Of a stretch of 64,000 bases of DNA, positions 11,240 to 24,079 are shown piece by piece. Origin of the DNA: Reticulitermes lucifugus. Lineage: Eukaryota > Arthropoda > Insecta > Blattodea > Rhinotermitidae. A program made the translations under genes and the position numbers. The notes beneath the pieces are model-generated. The model was not told where the DNA came from, did not search any database, and saw nothing but the letters and a program-made list of their open reading frames with translations. The stretch's first letter is position 1; every line of letters begins with the position of its first letter. The DNA lies in contig JAKCWW010000019.1 of the NCBI GenBank assembly GCA_026260175.1, positions 62,001 through 126,000 of the forward strand, given 5' to 3'.

Positions 11240-12815
11240 TTAGCAAGATATTCAGAATAACGAAAGATTATTTCCCTAAACAAAATTAACAGGCTGTTGC
11301 TTGTAAAGGAGACGCAGTGCGTTTACTGTGACGTAAGAATTGAATTTTTCATATTACTCAGAAGAATCTCATGCCTGAAGGAATTAGTTGCCTGTCAACA
11401 CATTGCTGAGCACAGCTCACGTTATGTGCCTGTTTAGACGGTTGCATAGCGAACAGAATTGTGATCGTAAAATTGTGTTTGTTGTTGATATAAAATTATT
11501 CGCTAGCCAGTTCTTCACTTTGAGTTTTTAGACTTATTTATTTCGGTGGAATGAAAGGGGAATACCAAATAGATCTAGAGCGTTTTGTTTTCGTACAAGT
11601 TTATTACAGAAATGTAATTTTTCTACCAAAGTAATCCAATAGAAGTAAGTTTCTATAATTCAGTGTGTTTTAGCAAACAGTAAGGAAAGCTAATCTAACT
11701 ACCTAGTTATATTACTTGCACATTCGCTACAGCTTATCACTGTTTCCTGTTTTGGAGCAGGAGAAAAGTAGAATATTTCCTGTAATTGCCACAAAAATTA
11801 CAAATGCTTACATGTAGCAAAGTATTTCTGACACTTTTACCCTTCCATTGCCTCAAAATGTTCAGTTCGTGAATCTGGACTTTTGATGCTCTGTTATAAA
11901 AAAAGTGAAACTTATTATGTAAGAGAGAACACTGATGAATTCGAGTATTTTAAATGTGTCCTTCCATTCCTTACACAACAGAGACATCATGGCTGGAATC
12001 CTGTGAGCAAGATATTAAAAATAACATTAGCAAGAGTCCGTGCATGGTATCGAATAATATTGCATTGATATCAGATCCGCCTATGTAACATTCATTAATA
12101 GAAAGAGCATTGCGGAAAAATAAAAATATGTAAGCAACAGTATAACTATTGCTGACTTTCGTTTACATTACAGGCCTAGATTTTGCATTTTTTTTAATCT
12201 ATGAACACCTTAAGACAGACATTTGTGCCAAAAATTTAAACATAAGTTGGGCTTAATTATAAGTCCTTACAAAGTGGTATGTAACATAAATTAACATCAT
12301 ATTGATTTTATTTGTATGTAGCAATAAGCCTATGTGTCAAATTTATTAACGTAACTGGACCTGTCACACTTTTTTCTGATTTAGCGTCCTTCGCTACTTT
12401 GAGTGAAAGCTTTTACCGACGAGTCACAAAGTGTGTTAGGTCCAGACCATTGAAGCCTAAAAAGCCTCCGAAGATTTGTGGTAATGATAGGCTGGAGAGA
12501 GAGTGAAGCTTTGGGAAGTGATGAGAAGTGGATTGTTTTCAATATGCAGCAAAGGAAACAAGTTGAGCAGTTACTGCTTTGGGCTCAATTTTGTTGTTAG
12601 TATTGTGAGAGCTACATTAAGGCGGATGTTTTAACGTTAGGCACCAAATCAGCATTTGTTCTAGGATTGAACAAAATGACGGACAATATTGATAGTGAAG
12701 TTTGAAGACTGTAATATTTCTAAATTATATAACAGGCAATATAAAATCCATTATATACGTCAGAAAAAACATACTGTCATTCCGTTGCAATGACCAAGAG
12801 TTTAATGCTGTTTAT
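11240..12815. other. Anonymous AT-rich DNA
   Basis: No supported gene or repeat was recognised. Confidence 0.45.
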
Positions 12816-12819
12816 GCAA

Positions 12820-12925
12820 ATAATTATCTTTTATTGTGAGAAGAGTATAAAAAGTATAAATATACTGTATGGAAAAATGTAGTTTTAATGTTAAAGCCCG
12901 TTGTACATATTGTAGTCTTTGCGAT
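12820..12925 (+). repeat. R1 dispersed repeat, copy 4
   Basis: Contains the ordered R1 blocks tattgtgagaagagtataaa, atactgtatggaaaaatg, ttttaatgttaaagcc and gttgtacatattgtagtc, matching 45895-46075 and 8635-8825. Confidence 0.6.
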
Positions 12926-13204
12926 TTATAAGGTATGCAGCTCATGAATGAAAATTTAGAATGTTGGCATAACTGAGATTGAGAACAAAGATAGTGGCTG
13001 AATTTCAAACCCAAATTATTCATGTGACACGGGATTTTGGAATTGTATATTCTCTATGAATTAAAACAGAGAATTAGGAAAGGAATTTTATTTCAATTTC
13101 GGTTCATTCTGCATGATTTTTCTCAATAAAATTTGAATGTTTCTTCCATAGAATATGTTACTTTTATTAACTGTATTTACGTCTATAAATTAAGTACAGC
13201 TGTT

Positions 13205-13560
13205 CCTGTGTACGCCATGAAGCCATATGAGGTGGAGGCAGGGACGTAGCTGGGGGAAGTGGTGTGGCCGCCCTGGGCGGCAGAGTACAAGGGGCAGGAA
13301 AATGGGCTGCAAAATAAATATTTTAAATTAAAAATGTGAAATTGGCAGTTAATAATTTTAAAATTTTCAGATAAAATGAAAGGAAATTCAATAAATACAT
13401 GTGACTTTTAAGTTCATAATCTCTATTAGGGGCCGCCATTTTCATTAATCCTGGGCACCAAACCACCTAGCTGCGCGACTGTGTGGAGTGATATATCCAC
13501 TCATTCTTAACCTCGGCACAAGATGGAGCTGAGTTGTCAGGTTCACGCCTCTGCCTATTA
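13205..13560 (-). mobile_element. SINE family A 3' fragment, split by an hAT MITE
   Basis: The outer parts 13205-13238 (gccatgaagcc...ggtggagg) and 13482-13560 (cactcattcttaacctcggc...) together read as the minus-strand 3' half of SINE A. They are separated by the insertion at 13239-13481, so the SINE predates it. Confidence 0.65.
13239..13481. mobile_element. hAT-like MITE nested in a SINE
   Basis: A 243-bp insert starting cagggacgtagctggggg and ending with the imperfect inverse ccacctagctgcgcgactg. Subterminal ggccgccctgggcggc and ggggccgcc blocks match my memory of hAT elements with CAGGGGCGTAGCTAG ends. The 8-bp flanks ggtggagg (13231-13238) and tgtggagt (13482-13489) agree at 6 positions, as expected for an old hAT target duplication. 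It has no coding capacity. Confidence 0.75.
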
Positions 13561-13564
13561 CATA

Positions 13565-15260
13565 AAGAATATTGTACCACAGAATAGTTTGTGTAATGCT
13601 TACGAAAAAATAAAATTATTTTGTAAACATAATACATCCTCAATAAATATGTAATATTTACAGTTATATTGTTGAACCTTTCTATAATAAGTACTTCTTT
13701 CTTTACAATTGTAATAATTAGGTTCACTAAGTCTACCATGGAAAATAAAACAAAATCCTACTTAATACAATTCTCGAATTAAAAGATTTCTACATTTGAG
13801 GTATAGTAATTTTGAAAAACAAAATTTGATGTAATTAATATTGAAATACCTCTGCACTCCGTATTTACCAGGCCAGCCATATAAAATTGATGGAGTAAAA
13901 AATGCTATTTAAATGAACAAGAGTGCAAACTGAAACCAGTACCTGTTAATTTTTGTCGTTCAGATGTGCTGTGTGCCTGCGTTAATTGCAAGTGGTGCTA
14001 ATATCGTACGAACAAGTGTTTACTGAAACTCTTTAACATTTTACAGAACCACCGTTTGACATTAACATTCATTATATCTGTTTTAATTCGGTTTTAATTT
14101 CGAAGTTTTTAAATATTCCGCTATTTAGAGTAGGTTTATTTCACTTTCATTAATATATCTATCGACCCGTGAATAAACAGATTTATAACAACGCTAAGAG
14201 AAAGTAGGAACTTGTGCCATGTTGACTTTTCCCCGTAATTGTATTGTACAGTAATGTAAATCTCAAAAGTTTGTCAGATTTTAAAATGTTGGTACAAAAG
14301 ATTTTATGCTGTTTCTGGAAAACGTATATAGATTACACGATCAAATTTATCAGAGCACAAAATTATTATCATTCTATATTTATATTTTAATGCTGCCTTT
14401 ATTAAATTTACAATAAATTGAGGGTACATTACACACATACACGATTTGTTATATCGCTTGTCCCTATTAATGCTTACCTCTGTTTCTAGCAAAATTCAAA
14501 TATTTTTACTTCCATTTTTAAGCTATTTTCTTTAATTCATTAATTATCTTCTTATTGAGAAGATTAATTTAGCGTATGCTCTAAACTTTAATTCGGACTG
14601 AGACCGTTTCTAATCTCGACCTCGAAAACGACTATCCGGACTTAGGACTTTGCTTTCCTCAGACCCTCCAAACAAATACTGCGATAGTACGTGAGTTAAA
14701 CAATTACCACTTCTTTCTAAGTTCTAGCAAATTAACATCCACCAATTATTTTACCACTCCCCTTTCATCTCTCCATCGACGCTATTAAGTCCGCGATGGT
14801 AAGAGCGTCGCGTCATATATTACAAACAGGGAAGAGGACCAATCACAACAATAGCCTTGACAAATTTGTTTGTCTCCCGTGCTGTATGTCTCAGCTTAAA
14901 TAAATGCGAAACTCAGGCGCCAGTTATATAAGAGAAAAACACTTGTGAAGGTAAAATATACAGAAGGAAAACTTCTAAAATTTCTTTCTCTTGTATGTAT
15001 TTTAAATGGTACCCAGTGATGGCTTTTATTTAAGCAAAAATGTGCAGTGTCATCGAAAATAAAGATTTTTAAGCTATTGTTGTGTTTGAATGTCCTCTCT
15101 CTTACTCTAATTTTTACGTATCACAACGGAATATCCAATCCTAAAAATTCCCTCTACTTCGTTTCAGTTTTTATTTTATGAACTTACGTAACATCGTGAG
15201 GTAGGTCTGCCTTATTTCTTAACTAAACAGAGAAACAGCTGAAAATCTATAAGCCAGTAG
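13565..15260. other. Anonymous AT-rich DNA
   Basis: No supported gene or repeat was recognised. Confidence 0.45.
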
Positions 15261-15264
15261 CACT

Positions 15265-15610
15265 ACAGACTTTGTTACGTGGAAGTGAAACTTGGACACT
15301 TAAAACCAGAGTCAGCGGAGATGAGAAACTTAAAAGCAGTAAAAGACTGCAAGAGACCAGATCATATTAATACTGTGTTCCTGAACGATGCTAAATTAAG
15401 TAGCATCGGTTTTTAATATCCAGAAATAAGGTATTAGGAAAGAGCCGAAAATGAAACCAGTGTAGAAAACACACACACACACACAGAACTACACAAATTG
15501 GCAGAGGGAAGAATGTAGAAAGAGATCCTGTAAATATTATAAGTTATGATGTCGGCGAGATTTCAGAAAAGATGGAATAGTTATGTGAAGTCGAAACAGA
15601 CTTGACTGCC
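15265..15610 (+). mobile_element. LINE reverse-transcriptase ORF relic
   Basis: Translating the plus strand from about 15272 gives L-L-R-G-S-E-T-W-T-L-K and then K-L-K-S-S-K-R-L-Q. This corresponds to the LLYGSETWTL...AAEMRFLR segment just after the reverse-transcriptase domain of many arthropod LINEs. Weak similarity continues to about 15600, where a K-R-W-N-x-Y-V-K piece lies. A (CA)n run sits at 15471-15485 inside it. Several frame breaks make it non-functional. Confidence 0.65.
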
Positions 15611-15656
15611 TAATTGCTCAGCAGAATTACGCGCCTGTAAAAGTCTTCCTTTTGAC

Positions 15657-15925
15657 GCCCTGAAGGCATAAATAGTGAGTAGGCGTACTCATTCTTAACC
15701 TCGACACTAGACGGAAGTGAGTAACTTCACCCCCACCCCCCGGCCGCTTCAACCTTGGAAAAGAACCTCGGTACCCATTGAAGAAGAGACTGTGTGGGCC
15801 CCAAGGCTGGTCTGGAAGTTTTTGGAAAAGAATAAATTTTGTGCCCATCCCAGGTTTCAACCCGCAGACTCTGCACTAGGTAGCCTACGAACTATACCGA
15901 CTACACTAGCCCAGCTCTACCTTGC
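15657..15925 (-). mobile_element. SINE family A copy
   Basis: Matches the family in order on the minus strand: tRNA-like head near 15925, ggtttcaaccc B-box-like stretch at 15850-15862, cggtacccattg, ccccccggccgcttcaacc, and cattcttaacctcgacacta near the 3' end. Confidence 0.75.
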
Positions 15926-15929
15926 GCAG

Positions 15930-18875
15930 TTTTAAAGATCTTTAATCCGGTATTCCTTGCACTTGATGGAGAGGCGTTGCCTTAATTGTTCATTAAAAAC
16001 TGAATTTTAAAACAATATTTAGATGAACACCAGACTTTAGAGGGTTAATTTTGAAATGGTCTATATTTGGAGGCGATACAAGAAGTAAAATAACGTAATC
16101 CATGACGATGATGATGATGATTATGATTATGACGACGACGAAGGCAAAAGGAGGTCATGCTAAAAAAAAACAAGATCGATAACAATGTGTGCAATTAACT
16201 CGAAAATACAGGTGCATCAGAGGCACACATTATATAGCCTAGCCTCTGTGAGTCCGATCGAACGAGGGGTATTCCAATCAGCCTGATCGATTTGAATGGA
16301 ATACTGTACAACTAATTTAAAGAGCCAGGTTCGACACTAAATTTTGGGGTCTTCCTGTATTTCATAGATTTCTACAATTTTAGTACCTTTCGAGTGAGTA
16401 ATTTATTTATGCGCAGAATTGTGTGTTTTGCTGACATTCACGTTACGATTGTTTCATTTATTGCATCAACAGCTTTCATTAAATCACTGCACCTGGGACG
16501 TCCTGTTTCCTATTCGGGTATTCTGACAAAGTTTTTCCTTGGATTTTTACATTTCCCCCGGGGCAAATGCATTTTTCTGTTTATTATTCACTTATCATCA
16601 TGTAATTCGCGCTATATGATATAAACTACTAACAGCGAGATTAAATAAACTCTAAGAAATAAATAAATGCCATAAGATATTGTTTTGTATGCTCGCGTTT
16701 GCTTTTCGGAAGAGAAGGCACGAGTTTCTAATCCCTGATGGCTGCAATGTATGTCATTATTTCGCGATAGTTTATTCGTTTAGGCCAATATATTTTATCC
16801 ATTTGCAAAAAGGTCTATTTTTCAACTGTTTAATATTGATTGATTGGATTGATGCTAAATAACAATTACACCTTGAACACATTATAGTCTATTGCATTTT
16901 ACCACTGACGAAATAACTAGTGAATTAGCTAAAAAACTAACTAACAAAAAAAAATAAGTTACTTGTTTTACCCTGAGAAAATGGAAGTCCCTCCCTTCCA
17001 GCTCAAAAATACTCGGCTTTTATTCAAAACACCTTAAAGTGTCATTGTCTTTGACAAAAGAGCTCGTGAGCGAACCCTTTTCTAAGCCAGTTAAATCCAT
17101 ATTATAATTCCATAATCTATTTATTTAAGCTACACTTAAATATTATGTTTAATGCACGCTTAGTTCTGTCAAGAATACCTTCTTAAATTCAGATTTTAGG
17201 GCTAAAACTTTGTAAATGCTAGAGTTATTTAATTTTAATTTTGAAACTTACAGTGGTTTCAAATACTGCTTCTTTACTAGCTTTTGATTTCGAGAGGCCT
17301 CATCCTCCAGGCAAATAAACGTCATTCTAAAATAAGTCAACGCATATTCAGGGTTTAAGCCTTAAACCCTGAATATATCCTAGAAAACCTTAAGCTTTAA
17401 TATTTTCTAGGATGTGACCTCGCATATGTTCTACTAAAATTTAGGAAAAACTCACTGCTTCCATTTTCAAGGTTGAAGAAGGGACGTAACAATTTCCTTC
17501 GAAACTTTGGTACATGTGTACTAAACAATACAAAGTCACATCTCAGAAGATCGTAATCTTGCTGTTCACTCTTTTCAGCATTCTACGTTACATGTCATGC
17601 AAATAGGTTGGTGAAACTACTGAAAAATTTCAGCGTGAGGCATACTTAGTGGAAACTAGCAGGACCTATTTATGGTTATAAAATATTGCTCTTACGACGT
17701 TTTGTTTGCAATGCGAAGAAAACCTCTTAATTTAAACATAACGTAGGCAAGAACATTCTAACAAATAACGTCTCATTATATGGCGTTTCACTGTAACAAA
17801 CCTCATGAACCGAAAAAAAGGTTTACTTTTCGAATGGGTTCGCCCTATCCCTTTGGAGAGCCTTAACTCCACGCAAAGTATGTGCTGGTAAGTTTTCTGC
17901 ATTTTTTCCCCATCGGAGTGAACGTATTTCTCATCGGCAAAAGAGTTCATTTCATGGATTATAAGTGTAAGAAACCGTTTAATCATTTGCTTCGAAATCG
18001 AGTTAAGGGGAAGTGTTAGTTGTTACCGTCGTAACATTTAAGCATAAAACTGCTGATTTACATTTTGTTCTTTGCGTTAGTTTCTGTTGTAATGACAAAG
18101 TTTCCGTTCATTAATATTTTTCACGTACTTATTGCTTATTTGTGATCATTTATTATTTCATATCCTATGGAGTTGAACGGTAGGTGATAAATAACAAAAT
18201 AGAAAGGATCGGAAATGAAGCGGTCGTAGTGTATATAGGGTAGTCTCTTGTGGCTTTTGCTTGAAGAAACTTAGAAAAACCAGGAAAACAGAAAGGGCGA
18301 CTTGCCCCAGCTTGCTCGGTTCTAGTTCCGTCTTCAGGTGGAGGACTCTGTTAGGCTCCTGTGTAGAGCTGACATTGGGATCTGGAACCAATTTCCGGAA
18401 CTCTGTCGTTTCGACATTAAACGTTATGACGGTGGATAAAGTCCAAAATAAATAGACCTCACATTACTACACTGACATAATAGAGCTTTAAACTAAGACC
18501 ACCCTCATATTATCTTAATTAAGTACAAAGAATTCGTTTTGCACAGACTTTAATAGCTGATACCTTTACCACGTAGGAGATGAATTATTGATTTTGTGTA
18601 TTTTAAAAAGCATTGGAAAGAATGTAATAAACTGAGTGGCATACTCGTATAGCAATTGTTTCTAATGTCTAACTGGAAATACAGAGTTCATTGAATAGCT
18701 ATTTTACATTTAACTTCGGCTGTATGGATGGGCCTATAATTTCAAGCGTATGAAAAGCTTGCTGTCTGAATCATGAAACGATATGAAAGTACTTTCCTTT
18801 CAATAATCCCTGAAATTCGCCAGGGTGTTTCTTTATCCCAAGGTGAAGAAAAGTGTGCAGCATTGAGAGCATTTG
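15930..18875. other. Anonymous AT-rich DNA with a (GAT/GAC)n tract
   Basis: A triplet tract lies at 16103-16142. Twin perfect hairpins at 17344-17413 are listed separately. Nothing else could be supported. Confidence 0.45.
17344..17413. repeat. Two adjacent perfect hairpins
   Basis: The first has 16-bp arms, atattcagggtttaag and its complement, with a single-base spacer (17344-17376). The second follows immediately, with 11-bp arms, atcctagaaaa and its complement, around a 15-nt loop (17377-17413). Confidence 0.9.
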
Positions 18876-18879
18876 GTGG

Positions 18880-19032
18880 AATAATATAGACAAGGGAAAC
18901 AGAGGTACTTGGGAAAACATCCCGTCCCAAAGCCGCTTTTTCACCACAAATTTCATACGGAGTTCCCGATGTCGGGCCCGTGTCTATGCGGTGAGAAGTC
19001 GGCAGCTAACCAACTGAGGAACGACATGGCCT
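18880..19032 (-). repeat. Dispersed repeat family D copy
   Basis: Contains gggaaaacatcccgtccc, ttcaccacaaatttcatacg, and a tRNA-like right end. Its complement there reads gttcctcagttggttagctg, similar to a tRNA D-arm. Confidence 0.55.
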
Positions 19033-19422
19033 TCTGAGGGCATGAAATACAACCGAAAAATTCTGTTGCTAGCTCACAGACAGCAGAGCAATTTCCAATT
19101 ACAAAACCAAACCGCTGAAGAGGTTTAGGAAGGGTGGGTAATTACTGTCTATTTTTAGAATGACGCGAAAAGCGAAACTATAGCGCGTGTAAACTATTCA
19201 GTATTTGTTAACGTTAAAACAGGTGATATACATAATAACAACTGACCTTTAAGTAGCTAAGTACGGTACTTGTGTTGTTGGCACAGTGGTGTAACTTACA
19301 ATTACATAATGTACATTACAATTATTTGTTAAGAACTTAATATTTTACATGTTCCGTGCAGTTGTTGTATATATGTACCAGAGACACGATATATGCTGCA
19401 AATGTCTATGTACGTTGACTCC

Positions 19423-19460
19423 GTGATGATGGCTGAAATAGTCAGCCGAAACATGTAGGA
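19423..19460 (+). ncRNA. Hammerhead-core-like hairpin (candidate, degenerate)
   Basis: gtgatga at 19423-19429, a 6-bp stem ggctga/tcagcc (19431-19436 with 19442-19447), then gaaac at 19448-19452. This follows the order CUGANGA - stem II - GAAA of the hammerhead ribozyme core, with the first core base G instead of C. An upstream tacatg (near 19345) could pair with catgta after gaaa, but stem I is not evident. The motif is likely a transposon remnant. Confidence 0.3.
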
Positions 19461-19464
19461 GTGT

Positions 19465-20870
19465 AAAAATTAATTTATTGTGTAGTAGTTGGTAAAAATC
19501 TTTCATGTATTTGTTAAGAAATTACTCTTCACTATTAAGATAGAGAATTAACAGAAAAATTGATAGATTCATAAGTAATAGTAACATAATCTATAAATCT
19601 GTCACTTGATTATGTAGGTGCCAGCTGTGAGCAATTACGGAATTTCTGATGACTGGGTTGTGTTTTGAGATGGAAGTGATTGAGGTCGGGGATTATGCCT
19701 CAGCAAATTGATATAGTTAAATAATTAGTACTGAAATAAATCACTGCCTCACTGATTCAAAATTCTGTATAATTTTCTTATAAACCTTTATTAAAAATTC
19801 TCTTACAGTTAATAAGTGATTTCACACATTGACATAGTGTAAACCCCACTGTTATTGGACATCTTAACAAAAAAAACTTAACATAAAACCGAATTAATCC
19901 TTTTGCACTTCTATTTTCCCTAAGATGTCTGGAGAAGGATTTTATAATAAACAGGTCGATAAAAGAACTCGCTCTGCTAATTCAGATCTCAACTTAGAAA
20001 CTGGTAGTGGTGACTGGTCCTTCAAGGACATAGCATCAAATCTAATGGACTTTGATGTGGAAATGCTACGTCTGCAAAGTGAACCGAACTTATTTCATGA
20101 AAACAAAGGGGGTTCTTTGCAACAAACACAGTATTCTTTCTGCAGATATCCGTACTTTCTTTACCACTGAAAGATATGGGTTCAGATCCTAAATTGTTCA
20201 CACAGACTGGAATTAATATACGTTCATTAGTCATCAGTGGCCTTTCAGCGCAACATAAGTGAATACCCAGACAGATTGTTTCTTAAGCATGTTGCAAACA
20301 CAGGGACGTAATTTTATGCGACCAGTATCGTTTTTCACTTTCTGTCGCCTCGCTTACTTGTAAAACGTAGCCGGCTCAGCTGCCGGAAAAGCGCTTTTGA
20401 ATGGCAGCTGTATATAAAAAGGATATTGATCATATAAAATAATGACCTCTAATTACTCAGATTTCGAGAAATTTTTTGTTGTTTTCAAGGTGTTGATATT
20501 TTTATTTAGGTGATCAAAACGTAGATTCTGACATTGTGACTTAACTATTATGCCTTAAGTAGACCTAAATGTAGGCATACTGTTTAAACCTAAAATGCTG
20601 AGACTATATTAAGGCTGGACGACCGAAGATTCATGGTTCGATTTACGACAGAAATAAGAGATATGCGTTCTCTCTACAGAGTCCTGACTGGCTGTGTGCC
20701 CACGTGTTTCATACTCAATAAATACCGGGGCTTCCTTCTCCCGAATAAAGTGATGGGATCAAGCTGACCTCTCAAATACGACACTCCTCCATATGCTTTC
20801 ACGGTGCGAAGCTTAATTCACCCTGGGACATTTTACCTTTATTTTGTAAGATTTTATAGACCAAATTGGA
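19465..20870. other. Anonymous DNA
   Basis: 20600-20830 has a ggttcgattta stretch and moderate GC and may be an old SINE, but no second copy was found. The rest is AT-rich and unassigned. Confidence 0.4.
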
Positions 20871-20877
20871 CACAAAA

Positions 20878-21055
20878 TATCTCCATGGAGCACAGTGCTC
20901 CTTGAGAAGTTAATATTTGCTCAATTAGTCAAGAAATTCGCAGTCGTTTACGGAACCCGAGCCTTCATTACAGCTTCCACAATAGCACTCCGCTGGACCC
21001 TAGTCCAGATCAGATTAATCCACTCCACAGCCCAACACCTAATTTCTTGGATACA
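20878..21055 (-). mobile_element. LINE 3'-end fragment
   Basis: Carries the consensus phrase ctccatggagcacagtgctc, then gagaagttaatatttgctca, tagtcaagaaatt, and the complement of the W-R-A-L-V-N-A-V-M-N coding tail. On the minus strand it is the C-terminus, stop and 3' UTR of the same LINE family as 205-490. Confidence 0.7.
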
Positions 21056-21499
21056 GATGTTTGTGACAATTAATTTCTCTGTATACTCTTATAAAAATTA
21101 GAGACCACATACGTAATTCTAGCCGTTCTACATTTATCGGCTTGTAATTCCTAAGTTTAGCATTGAGCTTGCCCAGGTTTTTGTTCGCTTCCTTTTTAAT
21201 TTTTTTGTCAATAATAATCCTACTTACTTGAATTAGCATTTAAGCGTCGCTAATTCATTAACTGGATTCAGAAAACTGGAAGCACTTGCTACACCCACAA
21301 AACTAACTTTTATACACTTGTAAGACTAGATGGAATTTAATTACTAATTGCACTTGTATGAAATGAATGTTAGGTGTTATGAGTGACGGCTGATCACCAG
21401 AGTATGCTCAGATTGCGGATGCATGTATGCCACCAAAAGGAGTGGATGTTAAACATAACGGCGTGCAACCACATAATTTGTTCTTTGATAAGTCATGTC

Positions 21500-21720
21500 G
21501 CATGGTATTGTTAAAAGTGTAAAATTAAGGGACTACAAAGGATTGGGCATATGACTGGAATAGAAAAGGAATCAAATGAATACGAAATCTCTCTGAAGAA
21601 AGCTTATGGAAATTGTCCACTACCAATATACAGAAAGAGATGTAGGACACTATTAGGATGGATTAAGGAAGAAATTGTTAAAAAAGTTTTTAAACTGCCG
21701 CCATCAAAATTTGAATAAGA
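21500..21720 (+). mobile_element. LINE 3'-end relic
   Basis: The plus-strand frame reads G-L-G-H-M-T-G-I-E-K and later R-K-R-C-R-T-L-L-G-W-I-K-E-E-I. This is an eroded form of the GHVARM...RPRKRWxDxIKEDL tail of non-LTR retrotransposons. Confidence 0.5.
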
Positions 21721-21762
21721 GTGACAGAATTTGGTGAGAATTTTGTAAAACAGTTTCAGAAT

Positions 21763-21785
21763 AGAGAGAGAGAGAGAGAGAGAGA
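21763..21785. repeat. (GA)n microsatellite
   Basis: Eleven GA units directly after the LINE relic, possibly grown from its tail. Confidence 0.95.
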
Positions 21786-21847
21786 AGTGTGCTTTGTTAA
21801 AAGATGTTCTCAGTTGCTAAGATTATTTAACGTCCGTAAATTTTTTC

Positions 21848-22094
21848 ATTGCGCAACAGCCCCTAGTGGGCCAGGGCTTCCTCATTATCGAGGCTTCACG
21901 ATCACACTCAGACACTCCACACTCGGTAGGACTCGCCTGGACGCGTGATCAGTCCGTCACAGAGACCTCTACCTGGCAAAATACAACACTCACAAGAGAC
22001 AGATATCCTTGCCCCCGGCGGGATTTGGACCCACAATCCCGGCAAGCGAGAGCCCGCAAACCCACGCCTTAGACCGCGCTGCCACTGGGTCGAC
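21848..22094 (-). mobile_element. SINE family C (tRNA-Leu-type), full length
   Basis: On the minus strand: ccagtggcagcgcggtctaa A-box region, B-box-like gggtccaaatccc near 22022-22034, then a long body (cgaccatt-free tail) ending ggccc-actagggg. It aligns along its length with 30774-31024. Confidence 0.85.
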
Positions 22095-22139
22095 TACGTC
22101 CGTTATAGATGAATGAAATATGCTGAATGATGCAAAGAA

Positions 22140-23020
22140 AAAAAAAGACGGACATATTAATGCAGGTAAAGCAATTTTCGCTTTAGATAATCACAGAAAC
22201 CTCATTAAACTAATAACCTCTTTTACAAAATCTGAAAATTCTTCTGTGGTTCAATTTGGGATGTCGTCAATGTCTCATACAGTGGGTTCGTAACTTCGAT
22301 ATTAGGACGACTGCATATTCGAAGTACTACCTCGTCATTTTTCTGGAGGGTATGAGGAAAGCCATAAAACCCCTCACTCAGAACAACAGATGTTCCGGGC
22401 CAGATTAGAAGCAGGCTAGTGCTACACAGTCATATTCTTTGTAGCTTAGAAACATTATGACATAGAAACAGATCTACATCAAGTCCCTCTTATGCAAAGG
22501 TGTCAGTATCGGAGAATATTTATATAACTCACCTTTCAGATTCTCTATAAAATTTGTTGTGCTGACCGGATTATTTAGGAACAGAACAATAAAACGGACA
22601 AGAGAAAGAGAAAGTTCAGGAAAAAAGTAGGCCTAATGGAAGAGACAGAATTTATAGGCGGAGAAAAGAAGAAGCAGTAAAGAATAAGTAGGAAATGAAG
22701 GAAAAGAACGCAAAGAGGAGAAAAAGTAGTATAAGAAGAAGAAGATGTAGAAGAGAAACAAATAAGCTGATGAGGAAAAAGAAGTTAAGAGACACAAAGG
22801 GGGGAAAACATAAAAGAAAAGAAGAATAATTAGAACGCAAAAAGGAGAAGACGAAGAGAAGGAAGAGACAAAGAAACTGTGCTTTATGTCGTCTGGACTG
22901 CTGTATTGCTCAAAGTAGCGTCACGCCGACAAATATACAAAGAGTTTGGCCTGAAAGCGACACGAAATCTGGCGCGTTATGATGGGGTGTTCACTGAATG
23001 GTAAATTGGAGAGGGTTTCG
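22140..23020. other. Anonymous DNA with purine-rich tract
   Basis: 22580-22870 is a strikingly A/G-rich plus strand (agaagaag, gaaaagg mixtures). The minus-strand frame over it is pyrimidine-coded Leu/Phe/Ser and is not believable as a protein. Confidence 0.5.
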
Positions 23021-23024
23021 AAGG

Positions 23025-23165
23025 AATCGATGGTGGCCTTCTTGTGGTACTATCTCGATGGTTACCTGCACTGATTATAAGCGATAACCAGTGTCCCTGT
23101 GGATTTTGAAACAGAGATCTCACAAACAAAAGGCCAGAAGTTACTGCTACGCAACCTCTTCGGTA
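23025..23165 (-). repeat. Dispersed repeat family F copy
   Basis: Contains the family phrase ggtggccttcttgtggtact-atctcgatggttacctgcact and the terminal block with acgcaacctcttcgg. Diverged. Confidence 0.4.
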
Positions 23166-24047
23166 ATGGAAAGTAAAAATAAATATTTATCTACAATCTA
23201 ATGATACGTTTTATGCTTAATTTCACGGTTATTTAATCTGACTATATTAAATTTGTCGAATATAATATTGCCACGATTATAAATGTTAACGTGTAGTGAA
23301 TTCATATAGAATTTTTAGGCAAGTTTACAATCAATTTCAATACAAAATTTCACTTAATGCTTTATTACCTATAGCCATAAAGTGTAATTTAAAATACAGA
23401 TTTTAAAACGGCTATGTTGCTCTTTTACATTATATAGAAACATTGACTTACCTTAAAGTGAAAGGTTACATATGTTTCAAACATTTAGGCCCTACCTAAG
23501 CCACACAAATCTACATTAACATACACTAAGTTATCTGTAATGACGTGAAAGCTGTATCGTGTTACTAACCTCAGTTCACCTTTACAAAGCTATTAGGGAA
23601 GTGGGCAGGAGGATATATTTACTTTCTCAATAAAGCTGTTACCGATCGGAGTTCGAACCCGATACGCCTAAATAAAATACAGATATTATACTTAATATTC
23701 GTAGCATAGTAAGACCTAAACATTCAAGCACAAATTCTACGAAATGCACAAAACATGCTATAGGCTGTGCCGTAAGTGAAACTGTAGATTTCACACCATT
23801 GATGTGACTTTTAAAGAGCAACATGTAACCGCAACAGTCAGCTCGTGCGAGCACAGAGACTGACGGTGAGCTGGGGGTCAGGCCGAATTAAGTAGCAAGC
23901 TGTATGTCTGCGTGACCCATCACGGTATCCAAAACTATTTACAAGCTTCCAGTCTATTCATGGCTTGACCAGTTGTTGGACAGCGGTAATTATGTGCAAC
24001 AACTACGCGAACCTTCAATATCTTGCATGTTGCCTTACAATGTAGCT

Positions 24048-24075
24048 ACTGGTAAAGGTAAACGTAAAGGTATAA
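24048..24075 (-). repeat. SINE-tail-like (GGTAAA)n scrap
   Basis: ggtaaaggtaaacgtaaagg equals the inverted TTTACC tail of SINE A, without a body. Confidence 0.45.
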
Positions 24076-24079
24076 TTGT

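Noticed and set aside
20300-20420. hAT element starting cagggacgtaatttt
   Set aside because: No matching inverted end and no 8-bp duplication could be found.
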